NCBI GenBank assembly: GCA_025765615.1
Contig: JAIVFJ010000031.1
Coordinates: 372,001 to 436,000 of the forward strand
Direction of reading: 5' to 3'
Source: Zopfochytrium polystomum
Taxonomy: Eukaryota > Chytridiomycota > Chytridiomycetes > Chytridiales > Chytridiaceae
DNA: 64,000 nt
A program made the position numbers and the translations under genes. Under the pieces are notes generated by a model. That model did no database searches and was not told where the DNA came from. It saw only the letters and a list, made by a program, of their open reading frames with translations. Shown piece after piece: positions 34,122 through 45,181 of the stretch (within the stretch, counting starts at the first letter, position 1; each line of letters begins with the position of its first letter).

Positions 34122-34681
34122 CACACACGCACACACTGCATTGATGTTCCCGGCGGTGCGTTGTAGAATTTGTGTTTCAAACTGTTCAACAATGAAGGAA
34201 AAAAAAAAAAAAAAAGAAAGAAAGAAAAAAGCACGCGCGCGTAAACACGCACGTTTCCAAAGATATAATTGCCCAATGGGAGCGGGGAAGGGGGGTTAGT
34301 TTCATGGTTGCGGTTGACTCGGTTTGGACTCGGAGTGTTTCCTCCATCTAGAGTTCCGGGGCCAGGGGTTGGGTGTTGATGGTTTCAAAGAACAATTAGA
34401 TTTACAGATTTGCAAGAACGGGAAGTGAAAACCCACGCTGGCATAGTGACAACAACGCCAACAGCCGAGGTGCCCTCCACTTGCCCACTCATCCAATGTA
34501 CGGTCCTGCATGGCCTAGGTGCTTTGTTCTGTATAACTGATCGGGGAACTTTTTTGAGGTCCTCGGGGCGGTAGGCGGGCGAGGCAGAGCGAGGTCGCGG
34601 AAGATCCGACACGTCTCCCAACACAAGCTGATTCTTTTTCGTGAGGATCAAGTTGAAATCGTCATCGATATTATCTGCAGC
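33558..34681. other. Convergent gap with CA repeat
   Basis: No gene supported. Interrupted T tract (33774-33801), A-rich stretches (33990-34030, 34200-34230) and a CA repeat at about 34084-34137. Confidence 0.55.
34082..34138 (+). repeat. CA dinucleotide repeat
   Basis: AC units with two CG interruptions. Confidence 0.9.
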
Positions 34682-35820
34682 CTAAGTTCTTCCTGCAAGG
34701 TTTTTAGGGTAGTAAGAGTAGATGTTCATCGACTCCCGCCTACAGTTTAAAGGTTGGAACAAACACCTTTCTCCATAGTTGATTTGATTGAATGGTAGTC
34801 CGTGGTCGAATTGGTATTCGAATCGGTAGTCGAATCGTTTGAAGTAAAGGTTTTCGGGACCGTACAGTTTCTCCAGAACGCGCACGCAGTCTCGCGAGGC
34901 GTCGCTCCGTAGCGAAACGTCGGACGCGCGGCACGCCTGCGGCATGAACAAGGAGGTAGTTTCCAGCCGCCTCGATCTCTGCTCCCGCGCTTGCGCCGTC
35001 AGCTCGTCGAACCGAAAGTGCAGTTTGATGTCCTCTTCGAGTTCAGGCGTGGCGTTGAACGCGAAAATCGGCGACCGCCTCTGCTGCTGCGTTGCGGCCG
35101 ACGACGCTGACGACAACGACGACGACAACAACGACGACGGCGGCCACACCCACCCAAAACGGTCGTTGGAGCGCCCAAGAGTTCCTCTGTCAGTCGAGTG
35201 TACCCCGCGGCGATGTGCAAGGCTTTATGCTGGGCTTCTTGCACCTTCCGCGTCGCCGGCAGCGCCCGTAGCAGCGCTGCTTTGCCCCCTTCGGCGAGCA
35301 GAAACGCAGACAGCGACCACGCGGGATCGAACGGCGACGGGATCATCAGGAACCGGAGGTCGTGGTCTATCCGTTCGGGGGTCAGATCGTCGTCGTCGTC
35401 GTCGTCGTCATCCGTCTTCCCGTCGCCACGATCACCACCGTCGCCGCGCAAAGCAGCCATCAGCCTATCCATCAACGATCCCTTAGGCAGCGGGCGCACA
35501 CCGGGCGGCCCCGTCAACCGCGCGGGTGTCACGACCCACGGGCGGGACGTGTCGTAGAACGGCAGCACGACGCGGCGGAACACGGCGGGCGAGCAGTCCG
35601 GCAGCGCGATCGAGTACGGGTCGCGGAAGTCCAGGATGCGGTGCGTGCGGTGGTGCAGCAGCGTCCCCGGGAACGCAGCGAACGTCGACGCCGGCAGTTC
35701 AAAGACCTCGGCCGCCGCCTCGTTGGCACCGCCGGACCCGTCGTCGTCGCCGCCGCCGCCGCCGATGGTGATTGTGAAGATCGTGGCGGCGGTCGTGGAG
35801 GTGGTGGTGTTCGAGGCCAT
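34682..35820 (-). CDS. BTB/POZ (potassium-channel T1-like) domain protein
   Basis: Exons on the complement 35154-35820 and 34682-35106 close to 363 aa across a 47-nt intron (GTGGGT...TCAG). After the start MASNTTTSTTAATIFTITIG, residues about 35-90 read as a T1-type BTB fold: FELPASTFAAFPGTLLHHR, ILDFRDPYSIALPDCSPAVF, RRVVLPFYDTSRPW. This resembles the VGG..FE..R.TL...P.T.L and F.RDP..F..IL.YY pattern of KCTD proteins. An acidic Asp run follows, then a helical middle (LSAFLLAEGGKAALLRALPA) and a C-terminal part with LEKLYGPENLYFKRFDYRF. Such proteins oligomerise and often act as Cullin-3 adaptors; the role here is unknown. Confidence 0.7.
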
Positions 35821-36298
35821 GGGGCCAATTGCGCAAGTTCGGTGGCGAAGTTGCGGTGAGAAGAACCAGTTGAAGAGAGAGACCTTCCCGCTTGCCTCGC
35901 TTACACCTGATACCACTACTACTGATGGGCTGCCATTCAGGAGCAGTTTCGCCTGCCTCCGCGGGCTCTTAAGCCGTCATTGAGTTTTGGAAACAAAAAC
36001 AACGCAGTGCAGGGATTCGAGCTACATAGGAATATTCGTCGTTCAAAAAGGTTTCCGTATTAGCCATGCATGGTCTGCCTCGGTTACTGACCGTGCCCCG
36101 CTGCTACTTGCTGCAAGCAAGCAGAGGTAGGCTGCTGGTGGGGGGGCGCAGGGGTATGAAGAAGCCTTTTGCCCTCGAAGCGTGTGATGGTTTACCAACA
36201 AGAGCTGTTTGGGAGACCTTTTTTGACAAGGGATCGTCCTCCTGGTGATCGGCGAATCAGCAGTGGGAGTGCGAGCAGCAGTGGGAGAGAAGGGGGAA

Positions 36299-36349
<51 letters not shown>

Positions 36350-36450
36350 AACGGGAAAATCAAACAGAAAGGAGCGCCCTCAGTCTTTGTCGGTCTCCTC
36401 CTCATCCCAAGCCCACCCACCCACCCGCCCCCGGACCGCTCCTCCCCGCC
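35821..36450. other. Divergent upstream region with GA repeat
   Basis: Between the BTB gene and the DnaJ gene. A GA repeat lies at 36298-36348. No gene. Confidence 0.55.
36298..36348 (+). repeat. GA dinucleotide repeat
   Basis: AG units about 100 nt upstream of the DnaJ start codon. Confidence 0.9.
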
Positions 36451-38315
36451 ATGCCCAAGGAACAGAAGCTCTACGACATTCTCGAGGTGTCGCCCACAGC
36501 CTCAGAGGTATCGCATCGTGTTTTGCAAGCAGGCTCACTCCATCTCTGCGAGATCCGATCCGTGGAAACGCAGGCCTCTCAGCTCTCTTCTCGAACCTGA
36601 TCTTGTGCCTGTGTGGTTTTGTCCCGACGAACCGATCGCTTGGATTACAAACACCACTGGCCCAACCGAATCCCACCCAACACCCCTGTCGTCTGCATCA
36701 CAGCTGCCACTAAGCATTTCCTTTCTACAATCTCCTCCCATCTGCGATCCTGCTGCTGCTGCCTTGGAATCCGGTCGCAGAGCGAGCTCAAGAAAGCCTA
36801 CAGGTGCGTCGTCGAGTGTTTTGTGTTTGGAGTGCTGTGATACCCACTCCTTGTCACGACTGATCCCGATCGTGTACATATAATCGCTGCCAATCCAGGA
36901 AACTCGCACTCAAGTACCACCCCGACAAGGTTCGCATCCCATCGCTCGCCTTTTTTTGTTTGCGATCTGGCGCATCCATCGGTCTCACTCGCTTTCAAAA
37001 ATCAGAACCCCGATGCCGGCGACAAGTTCAAGGAAATCTCCCGCGCGTACGAAATCCTCTCCGACTCGCAAAAGCGCGAGGTGTACGACCGCTACGGCGA
37101 GGCCGGGCTCTCTGGCGACGGTCCCGGCGGGCCAGGCATGTCCCCGACCGACCTCTTCTCGCACCTCTTTGGCGGCGGCGGCTCCGACTTTTTCGGCGGC
37201 GGCGGCGGCGGCTCGCGCGGCCCGCGCCGCGGCAAGGACATGATGCACTCGCTCAAAGTCAGCCTCGAAGACCTCTACCGCGGGAAAACCACAAAGCTCG
37301 CCCTCCAGAAGCAGGTCATTTGCGCAAAGTGCGAGGGCCGAGGCGGAAAGGCCGGCGCGGTCAAGCAGTGCCAGCCTTGCGGAGGCCGCGGCTTTAGGAC
37401 GATCATCCGGCAGATGGGACCCATGATCCAGCAGATGCAGCAGCCGTGCGCAGAGTGCAAGGGAGAGGGTGAGATCGTGAACCCCAAGGACAGGTGCAAG
37501 GAGTGCGAAGGGCGGAAGGTGCTTAACGAGCGCAAGGTCAGTCGAGGTTATTTTTTTTTCCCCCGTTGTGCGAGAAAAACAAACATCGGGACAAACAAAC
37601 ACATTTACCCCCACTCCCCCCGTCACAGATCCTCGAAGTCTTTATCGACCGCGGCATGTCGGACGGCCAGCGCATCACGTTTTCGGGCGAGGCCGACCAG
37701 ACGCCCGGCGTCGAGCCCGGCGACATTATCATCCAGCTCGACGAGAAGCCGCACCCGCGCTTCAAGCGCCGCGGCGACGACCTGTACGCCGAAGTCACGC
37801 TGGACCTGCTGACGGCGCTCGCCGGCGGCCAATTTGCTCTGACGCACCTTGACGACCGGGTGCTGATCGTCACTGTCCTGCCGGGCGAAGGCATCAAGCC
37901 GGGAGAGGTCAAGGTCGTGCCGGGGGAGGGCATGCCTGCGTGAGTAATGCTTTTTCTTTGAATCACGTTTTGTCGCTGTTGAGACACTAACACATTCACA
38001 AAAAAACAAACAAAAAACCAAACTATACGCAGCTACAAGCGGCCCTTTGACAAGGGCAGCCTGTACATCAAGTTCACGGTGGCGTTCCCGGAGCCCAACA
38101 GCCTGTCGCCGGAGCAGCTCAAGGGGCTCGAATCCGTGCTGCCGGCGCGGCCGCCTGTCCCCGCGCCGCCCAAGGGCGCCGAGGTCGAGGAGGTGATGCT
38201 CGCGGCGGTCGACCCTATGAACGCGCGGAACGCAAATTACGAGGAGGCCGCGGCCATGGACGAGGACGAGGAGGGCGGGCACGGCGGGCCGGGCGTGCAG
38301 TGCGCGCAACAGTGA
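36451..38315 (+). CDS. YDJ1: Type I DnaJ/Hsp40 co-chaperone (Ydj1/DNAJA)
   Basis: Stimulates Hsp70 ATPase and delivers unfolded clients in the cytosol and at ER and mitochondrial membranes. Exons 36451-36507, 36781-36803, 36899-36929, 37006-37536, 37629-37939 and 38033-38315 close to 411 aa. The J domain has [14 protein letters not shown] and the HPD signature in [15 protein letters not shown]; a Gly-rich stretch follows ([17 protein letters not shown]). Four zinc motifs are present: [32 protein letters not shown]. The client-binding C-terminal domain contains [20 protein letters not shown]. The protein ends in CAQQ, a CAAX-type farnesylation signal comparable with CASQ of yeast Ydj1. Two very short exons (23 and 31 nt) lie in the J domain. 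Confidence 0.97.
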
Positions 38316-39446
38316 GAGGGGTGTGTGCGTGTTTGTGGGGCTCTAGGGGAAGGGTAGGGTGATACGATGTTGTGCGGTTGTTGTTGTTATTGGTTGTTTG
38401 GCAAGATTTGGAGGATTTTGGCGCTTTCCGCTTCTGCCTTCCAACGTTCAAGGGGGTTGCCGCGGGGGGGTGTTTCAAATATCTTTTTTTCCCCTGTTTC
38501 TTTTTCTGTGTGTTGAATTTGCTGCAGGAGAGACGCGGTGAGCACGGGGAACCATTGATGGCTTTGTCGTTGGGTGGGGAGGTGGTTGGGTCAGCAGAAG
38601 GGCCCGTTTCCTTATTTTTTCTCTTTTTTCTCACCATCATGCAGTTTTTATTTTTTTCCAATGGGTGGGAGGAATAAAAGGTCAAGGGCTGGAGGAGAGA
38701 TGGGCGGAAAGTCGTTTGGAAAGAGCACGTAGGAAAGTGGAGGGCGGGCGCGTAGACGGGTCTGCATCTCACTTGTCGTGTTTGTTAGGAGACTGTTCAA
38801 AGGGTAACCAGAGTGGCGGTTTTTAAGTTGAGATGGTTGGTTGGGCGCACCTGCATGAATTTTCTGCCGGCCCATTTGGGGCCTGGGTGCCAAGCTTGCT
38901 TCTGCCATATCGGGAAATCAATGCGGCTCTCTTTTGGGAGGAACTTGGCCGCAAAATTGAGGACAGACAGACAGACAGACACGAGGAGACAATGGCTTAA
39001 GAGAGACAAGAAGTCTGAGAACAAGAGCGAGAGACAGAGCCAGAAAAACTTGCAAAAAAAATTAGAATCCCAAAAAAAAAAGAAAAAAAAAAGTTGCCGC
39101 ACCCCACACTCTTCCATCAACCGGACGCTGCCGACGCCGACGCCGCCCCGACTGCCACGCCCGTCTTGTGGAGCGACGACGAGCGGACGATCCCCGAGGT
39201 TCGCCCCAGCCCATCAGCAAGCAGGAGCAGCAGTTGAAGCAGCAGCAGCAGCAGCACTGTATCAGTAGCTCCAGTGCGCGGCTTGTGTGCCCTGCGTCTG
39301 TCTTCCTCGCCGTAAACCCAACCCGGTGTCATTCGGCGGCAGGCCTCCGCCGATCCTCTCCAGCAGCCGTCCCTGACAGCCGCGCTCAGCCCAAATTTCC
39401 ATAGCATAAAGCAGGAGATCGCCACCTCGCTCTCCATCCCCCCACC
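38316..39446. other. Intergenic gap
   Basis: No supported gene. GACA repeat near 38963-38984, A-rich stretch 39053-39092, then the leader of the next gene with CAG units near 39236-39257. Confidence 0.55.
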
Positions 39447-40988
39447 ATGTCGGCCTACGACGACTCTCGCTCCCGCCGAACCCAGGACGACGACGACTAC
39501 TACACCCGCGGCGCCCCGCCACCCGCGGCGTCGTCTGGATCGTCTTACACTTCCTACATGAACGGCGCAATGTACGACCCCTACTCGTACTTGCAGCCGG
39601 ATGCTCAGTACCAGCAGCAGCAGCAGTACTACAACCAGGCGGCGTATGCGCAGTATCCGCAGAGTGGGCTGGCTCCCGCTCAAGCGGCGTACCAGAACGG
39701 CGCAGCGTACCGGCAAAAGTGAGTAGTGGCCTTGATCTTCGCACGTCTGTCCCTTTCGTTTTTCTTTGTTTCTTGTGAACGGACTGAACCAACCCATCGG
39801 TCATGTTATTATCGCGTTGTTAACAGTGGCCGCAGCCCAATCGCCTCCTCTCCCGCCCTGGGCACGGCGTATCCGTCAGATTACACTGCACCGAGAGTTC
39901 CTCCCAAGGATCTGCCCAACGACAGCACTTCCGACTACTACCGCACCGCCTCGCCCATGCCGTCCGTCTATTCCGGCGCGACCCTGGTCAAGAACTCGGA
40001 CGCCAACCACGCAAACTCGAAACCCATGCGCTCGCTGGCGGATCGGCGGCACACAGTCACGGACGCTATCCGCGGCACCCTGACCAGGCTCGGCAGCAAG
40101 AGCACTAAGGACACCAAGGACTACTACCCCATCATCGAGGACGAGCCCGAGGCCCGCCGGAAGTGCCGCTTCCTCGCGTGCTGCATCCCGCGCAACAAGA
40201 CGGCCAGGGGCGTTTGCTTTGCCGTCGTCGCTCTCGTCCTCATCGGCCTCGGCGTCGTCGGGTACATATTTTGGCCGCGCTTCCCTGACTTCAAGGTCCT
40301 CGCCGTCGAGCTCAAACCCACAAACACCTTCTCCATCGTCCGCAACGCCACCTACCCCAACAACTTCAACTACGCCACCTTCATCATCGCCCTCCAGATG
40401 AACGTCTCGGTCACAAACAACAACCTCTACAACCTCAACATCGAGTCCCTCAACATTGCGACCTTCCTCAACGTCAACAAGACCGAACTCGACAAGGAAG
40501 GCATCAAACCCCAGACCCTCAACATCGACGGCTTCGTCGGCCCGGTCCTCACCGGCACCGCCCCCACGACCTACGTGCCCAGCTACACCCCGCAGATCGG
40601 CGCCGGAAACAAGTCCGCCGTCCTCTTCCCGGCCAAATCCACAAAAACCCTCATGATGGACCTGACCATCGCCTACACCCCGGACCGCATCACCGGCCTC
40701 GTCCGCGACCCCTCCTTTGCCGAGATCATCAACGTCTGCGGCATCCTCGGCAAAGCTCGCACCGCCGCCATCTCGTACTCTGCGAAATCCACCGTCGCGA
40801 CGTTGAAGAATTTTGGGTATACGCCGGCCGTGAACGGCATGGTCACGATTAATTGCCCCATCGCGGCCGACATGATTTCGCAGTTCCAGGGACTGGTCGA
40901 GAGCGGTGTGGATATTATGACGGCGTTTGAGATGGTGTTTGGGGGTGGGATGGGTGAGGAGGTTGGCGTTATGACGGGCGGCGCGTGA
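39447..40988 (+). CDS. LEA2-like single-pass membrane protein
   Basis: Exons 39447-39718 and 39827-40988 close to 477 aa. The cytosolic N-terminus (about 1-245) is Tyr/Gln/Ser-rich (YLQPDAQYQQQQQYYNQAAY). A basic, Cys-containing stretch (RRKCRFLACCIPRNKTARGV) precedes one transmembrane helix (CFAVVALVLIGLGVVGYIFW). The outer domain (about 275-477) has the look of LEA14/NDR1-type folds: FKVLAVELKPTNTFSIV, MNVSVTNNNLYNLNIESLNI, AKSTKTLMMDLTIAYTP. Its many Asn-X-Thr/Ser sites fit a luminal or vacuolar face. Related fungal proteins occur at the vacuole or plasma membrane; the precise role is not known. The CC pair beside the helix may be palmitoylated (inference). Confidence 0.8.
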
Positions 40989-42216
40989 GAATGGGTGAGC
41001 CCCGCGCGCCGGACTTGGCTGTACAGGGGGGTTGTGGACGGGGGTGTAGCGGAATCTGGGGAAGGGGGGCTGGTTCCTCCCTTTGTGGCGGCGGTGCGGC
41101 TTCTATTCATCTTCTGTCTGTCGTTTCTCTTTCGTTTTTTTTTTTTTTACTACCTTTACGCTCAGGCAGCTCTTCCCCCCCCTGTCTTCAATCACGCTAG
41201 TCCGATTGAAAGAATTGACCCTCCATTACTTTCTGCTCTTCCCCTCAGCAGCATGTTTCGTCGTGCAACCACCTCTTTGTGCCCATTTTTGGCAATGAGC
41301 GACGCGGGCGATAGCTTAACTGAAACCCGTCCGGTCCGCCGTTTTTCCCTCGCCTGTTTCCGCAGGCTTTGTTTCCAGTTTATGCTTTATGCTTCTCCTT
41401 TCTTTTTGCGCTGATCTTTTTTTCTGGTCTTTTTTTTTTCTTCTTTTTTTTTTTTTTTACCCTGCTGTTTATGGCACTGGTAAGGTGTGCCCCTCTCCCC
41501 CCACTTCTTCATCTTCTCGTTACCACCCCCTCCGTGGAGAACAGGCTTTCTTCCTCGCTGTTAGTTATTACTCAACCGTTCGCCTCTCTCTCTCTCCTCG
41601 ATTCCTCCCTCCACCCTTTGCGACTGCTTATTCCTGTTTTCTTTTTTTCCTTTTCTTTGCTTGGATCCGGTGAAATCCTTTTTTTTTTCTTTCTTCTTCT
41701 TTTTTCTTTCCTTCGTACTGTCCTCTCTTTTCCGCCTCGTTCCCCCTGATTCTCTTCCAAGGCGTAGTAAGCGCTGGAAAGCACCGGGGGGATTGTGCGG
41801 GAGATGGTGGGAAAAGGCAATTGAATAGCAGAAGCGAAGGGTTAAATCTGGGTCCAACGAGCGGAAATGGCGTGTTTTCTTTTTCGAACCCGAAGCCTGT
41901 GTTTTTGGCAGGCTACCTTGTCCCGAACCCCTTTTTTATTTTCTGTTCTCACGCTCCTTTTCTCTTTTTTGTTTTGTTTTTGTTGTTTTTGGGGAAATTA
42001 CTCTCTCCCACATCGTCTCCCCCCCGTTCCTGTCCCCATACCCCTAACCTTCTCACCTCCCCTTCCCTCCAACTTTCGTTCTTTACCCTTCGCTCTCCGA
42101 AACACGCTTGTGCTTCCAGTCGCGGCATCCCCTCCCCTGAAAGCCGGTCTCGCAGCCTAGCTGCTATCGTGTCGCCCACTCCAACCTCCTCTCCTCCCCA
42201 ACAGCAGCAGCAACAC

Positions 42217-42247
<31 letters not shown>

Positions 42248-42616
42248 TTCGCACCAGTCGGCCCTTTCCCGCCTCTCCTCTGATCATCCCCTCCTCTCGC
42301 GTCGTCCTTCGTCCCGCGCCAGCCAACTCCCCGTAACACCAATTTGCTATTTGCTCACCGCTTGGTCCTTCTCCTGCGCCGCCCTTGCAGTGTGAAACCA
42401 GGAGAGAACAAGAACCAGCTAGATACTCCACCGCAGACGCTACCCCATCCCTTCTAACCCCCCCCCCCCCCCCCCGCTACACTTCCAACGCCCATCGTCC
42501 GCCTCCCAACCTTGTAAAAGCAACCAAACAGCACGCGACCAGCCCACCCAATGTCCGACCATCTCACGAACTTACTCTGCTCCTTTCGCGGACTGACGCG
42601 AGCAGAATCACCCACG
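40989..42616. other. Long T-rich gap and leader of the poly-Q gene
   Basis: No protein gene supported. T/C-rich with many T runs (41130-41150, 41427-41458, 41680-41710), CAG units at 42202-42246 and a run of about 18 C at 42459-42475. Confidence 0.5.
42459..42475 (+). repeat. Poly-C run
   Basis: About 17-18 consecutive C upstream of the poly-Q gene. Confidence 0.85.
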
Positions 42617-44535
42617 ATGATGGTTGTCGACGAGAGCGCGACCCCCAACCCAGACGACGACACGAAGGCGCTGTGCAAGGAAGAGGATAGCTCAAAGTCG
42701 GGACCGTTTGCGAGGGCGGCGGAGTTTGTGTCGCAGGAGATGCGGCGCTTGCATATTCAGCAGGAGCAGCGGGACTTGCAGCAGCAGCAACAGCAGCAGC
42801 AACAACAACAGCAACAACAACAGCAACAGCAACAGCAACAACAACAGGAGCTGTTCCAACTACAGCAGCAGCAGAACCAAAGCCAGCACGACGAGCAGAA
42901 GCAGAAACAAGAGCGGCAACAAAACAAGCACGATGAGCGACTGCAACAGAGGTCGCAACAAGACCGTCAAAAGAATTCTCGGAGGCAGTCACCAGTGTTG
43001 CACAATCAAATATTCAAGTCAACTTTCAAGAAAGAGGACGAGGAAAAAGCGCAAGATGTCCTTCATTCAGCGGCAACTTCACCGACGGTCGGAGAATCAC
43101 AACTTGTACACTGTGTCCCCGTTTCCGTACAACCTGAGTCTCGTTCCCCCGTCGCCTTTCCTCTTGCCGCCACCAGAGTTCTTCACCCCTCACACTCCCG
43201 TTTCGTCGCCGATGCCCTTCCCGTCGCCGGTGACCTTCCCGGCGCCAGCGACCTTCCCGGCGCCGGTGACCCCCGTGGAGATTTGTCCGCGCTCTTCCTC
43301 GTTGGACCACAGCTTTCCAGCGTTTGCTCCAATCCCTCCGACACCAGCGAGGGCAATGTCTGTGGATCTCGATGCTGCGTCGGCCGCTGCGGCTGGAATT
43401 GCCGAGATGCAAAGGACCGCCAAGCTGTATCGACAGGTTCGGAATTCAATGGCCGCGGCCGCATCGGCCGCGTTGAATCTCTCGAAAGCTCAAGGAAGGA
43501 AGGGTGAGCTGGGTGTTCTGCAGTCTGGAACGTTTGCTTCCGCAATTTTCGGTCCCCATATTTTAAAATCCAAACTTGATCGCACTCAAGGACATCACTT
43601 ACACTTTGAAACCGTTTAGAGCATCTTAACGCCAAGTCTGCTTTTCCAGTTCCTCGATACTTTCAGGAAGTCGCTTCCAGGTCGACAGTGCCTGTACTTC
43701 CCAAGCCCGATCTTTCAATCCGAGAAGAGCGAAACAGGTACTACGCTCGCCTCCACCGTCAGCAGGAGGCCGACAATCTCTTGCGCACCGTTGCGTCGTT
43801 TGACTGCAACCTTGACGACGGGCAGTTGTGGAATTTCACCAGAGCGTTCAAGGTTCAGACTGATATGACACGCGCCTTGAGAAGCCGACTCCGTCGTGAG
43901 AGGGAACAGGCGCGACGTAAGCCTTTTAAGTTGCTGTGCTGTTACTGCAAATCTCGCTCCCAACATTTAGAGTTATTGTTAAAAAAAACAACATAGGGGA
44001 ATACAGAGAGTCGAAGAGGCTGCTTTCAATGTCGCGGACCGCCTCCGAGGTCGGAGATGGAGATCACTTGCAGTCTGAATCGATGTCGAACGAGCGTTTG
44101 GAGTGCGAAAGGGACCATGAGGACGGCGAAGTCGAGATTGTGGACTGCCGCCAAGAATTCAACGACCGCCCGGAACAGACGACGCAGCAAGGCTCATCGT
44201 CCTCCTTTGGCTACGCCAATTACTCCATGGAAGCGCCCTTGATGCCGGTCGGCGGCGGAGCGGTTGGACAACAACAATCGGGGTCGGCCTCGTCGGCCTC
44301 CGCGCCAGCGATGTCGTCATCTTCGGTGTCGGCGTCGGCGTGCGAGTTGGCTACCGCTGGCACGTCAACTTTCGCGTCTGGGTCTGCGCCGACATCCGCG
44401 TCCGCCAATCAAGAAGGAAACGGCGTTGCACCGAAGCCTGACTTTATTCACCCAGACAGGAGGGACAGCCATCACAGCAACTTGAATTGGGCGCTGTCTT
44501 TGGGAAATACTGGCCCAAGCGAGCTTCAGTTTTGA
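42617..44535 (+). CDS. Unrecognised poly-Gln protein with a frame conflict in exon 1
   Basis: No known family. The N-terminal frame from Met 42617 gives MMVVDESATPNPDDDTKALC, then RAAEFVSQEMRRLHIQQEQR, a long Gln run (about 42778-42848) and a Gln/Lys/Asp-rich region to about 43095. Downstream protein character moves to another frame: HNLYTVSPFPYNLSLVPPSP, MSVDLDAASAAAAGIAEMQR, NSMAAAASAALNLSKAQGRK. That frame splices cleanly through 43503, 43650-43916 and 43997-44535 to the stop. Exon 2 is helical and charged (EERNRYYARLHRQQEADNLL, RALRSRLRREREQARR); exon 3 is Ser/Ala-rich. A one-base change near 43098 would unite the frames, as would an intron I could not find. The downstream frame alone is open from 42624, but its N-terminus looks non-natural. 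Confidence 0.55.
42778..42848 (+). repeat. CAG/CAA trinucleotide repeat (poly-Gln)
   Basis: Mixed CAG and CAA units encode about 23 Gln in the N-terminal frame. Confidence 0.9.
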
Positions 44536-45181
44536 GACAGAAAGCACGCCTTTTTCACATTTCGATCGGCGTTGGTAATCATTGAAGTTTGCTTCTATCT
44601 ACTTGGGACCAAGTTTGCACCGCGTGAAATATTTTTATGTTTGTTTTGCGCGACATGGAGTGGGGCTTCTTTAGTCCGACTCATTATCATCGTCTTATCT
44701 CGAGCAATTGTTTCTCACTCTCCAGCGTGCCAGCGTTTTGCTTGTGGAAAATGTGCCCCATGTTGGTTCTGCTCACGCTTTCATTGTGTCTCCCGCACCG
44801 TAATTTTCTTCTTTCTTTTTTTCTTCTATGTTCTTCTCCCTCGATCCTTTTTTTTTCCCGTCGAATGTGGAAGTAGTAGTCAACACGGCCGTAGTCTGGT
44901 AGAAAATTAATTTCCTTGCGTCGGCTGGAGACTTGCGGGGTTGAGGAAATTACGAAGTGGTCGACAGTCTTTACCGTGGCGGAGCATAGCATAGCATAGC
45001 ATAGCACTCAATCTATTTGTTGCACTGCGGTTGATATCGGTCTACTCGCGGGAACGGACCTGACCTGTCCCTTCCTCCGACCCCCCTACCGCCACGACGC
45101 CCCTCCGAAGGAACCGACCCTCTTCCCTTTCCTTTCTTTGGGACTATTTATGAGGACGTTCCACCTGGAGATAGTCCCATC
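44536..45181. other. Convergent gap
   Basis: Between the poly-Q gene and the flippase. An AGCAT pentamer repeat lies at 44982-45004. No gene. Confidence 0.6.
44982..45004 (+). repeat. AGCAT pentanucleotide repeat
   Basis: About four and a half tandem AGCAT units. Confidence 0.8.

Noticed and set aside
27013..36348. GA, CA and CAG repeats as CRISPR-like arrays
   Set aside because: They are simple sequence repeats without spacers.
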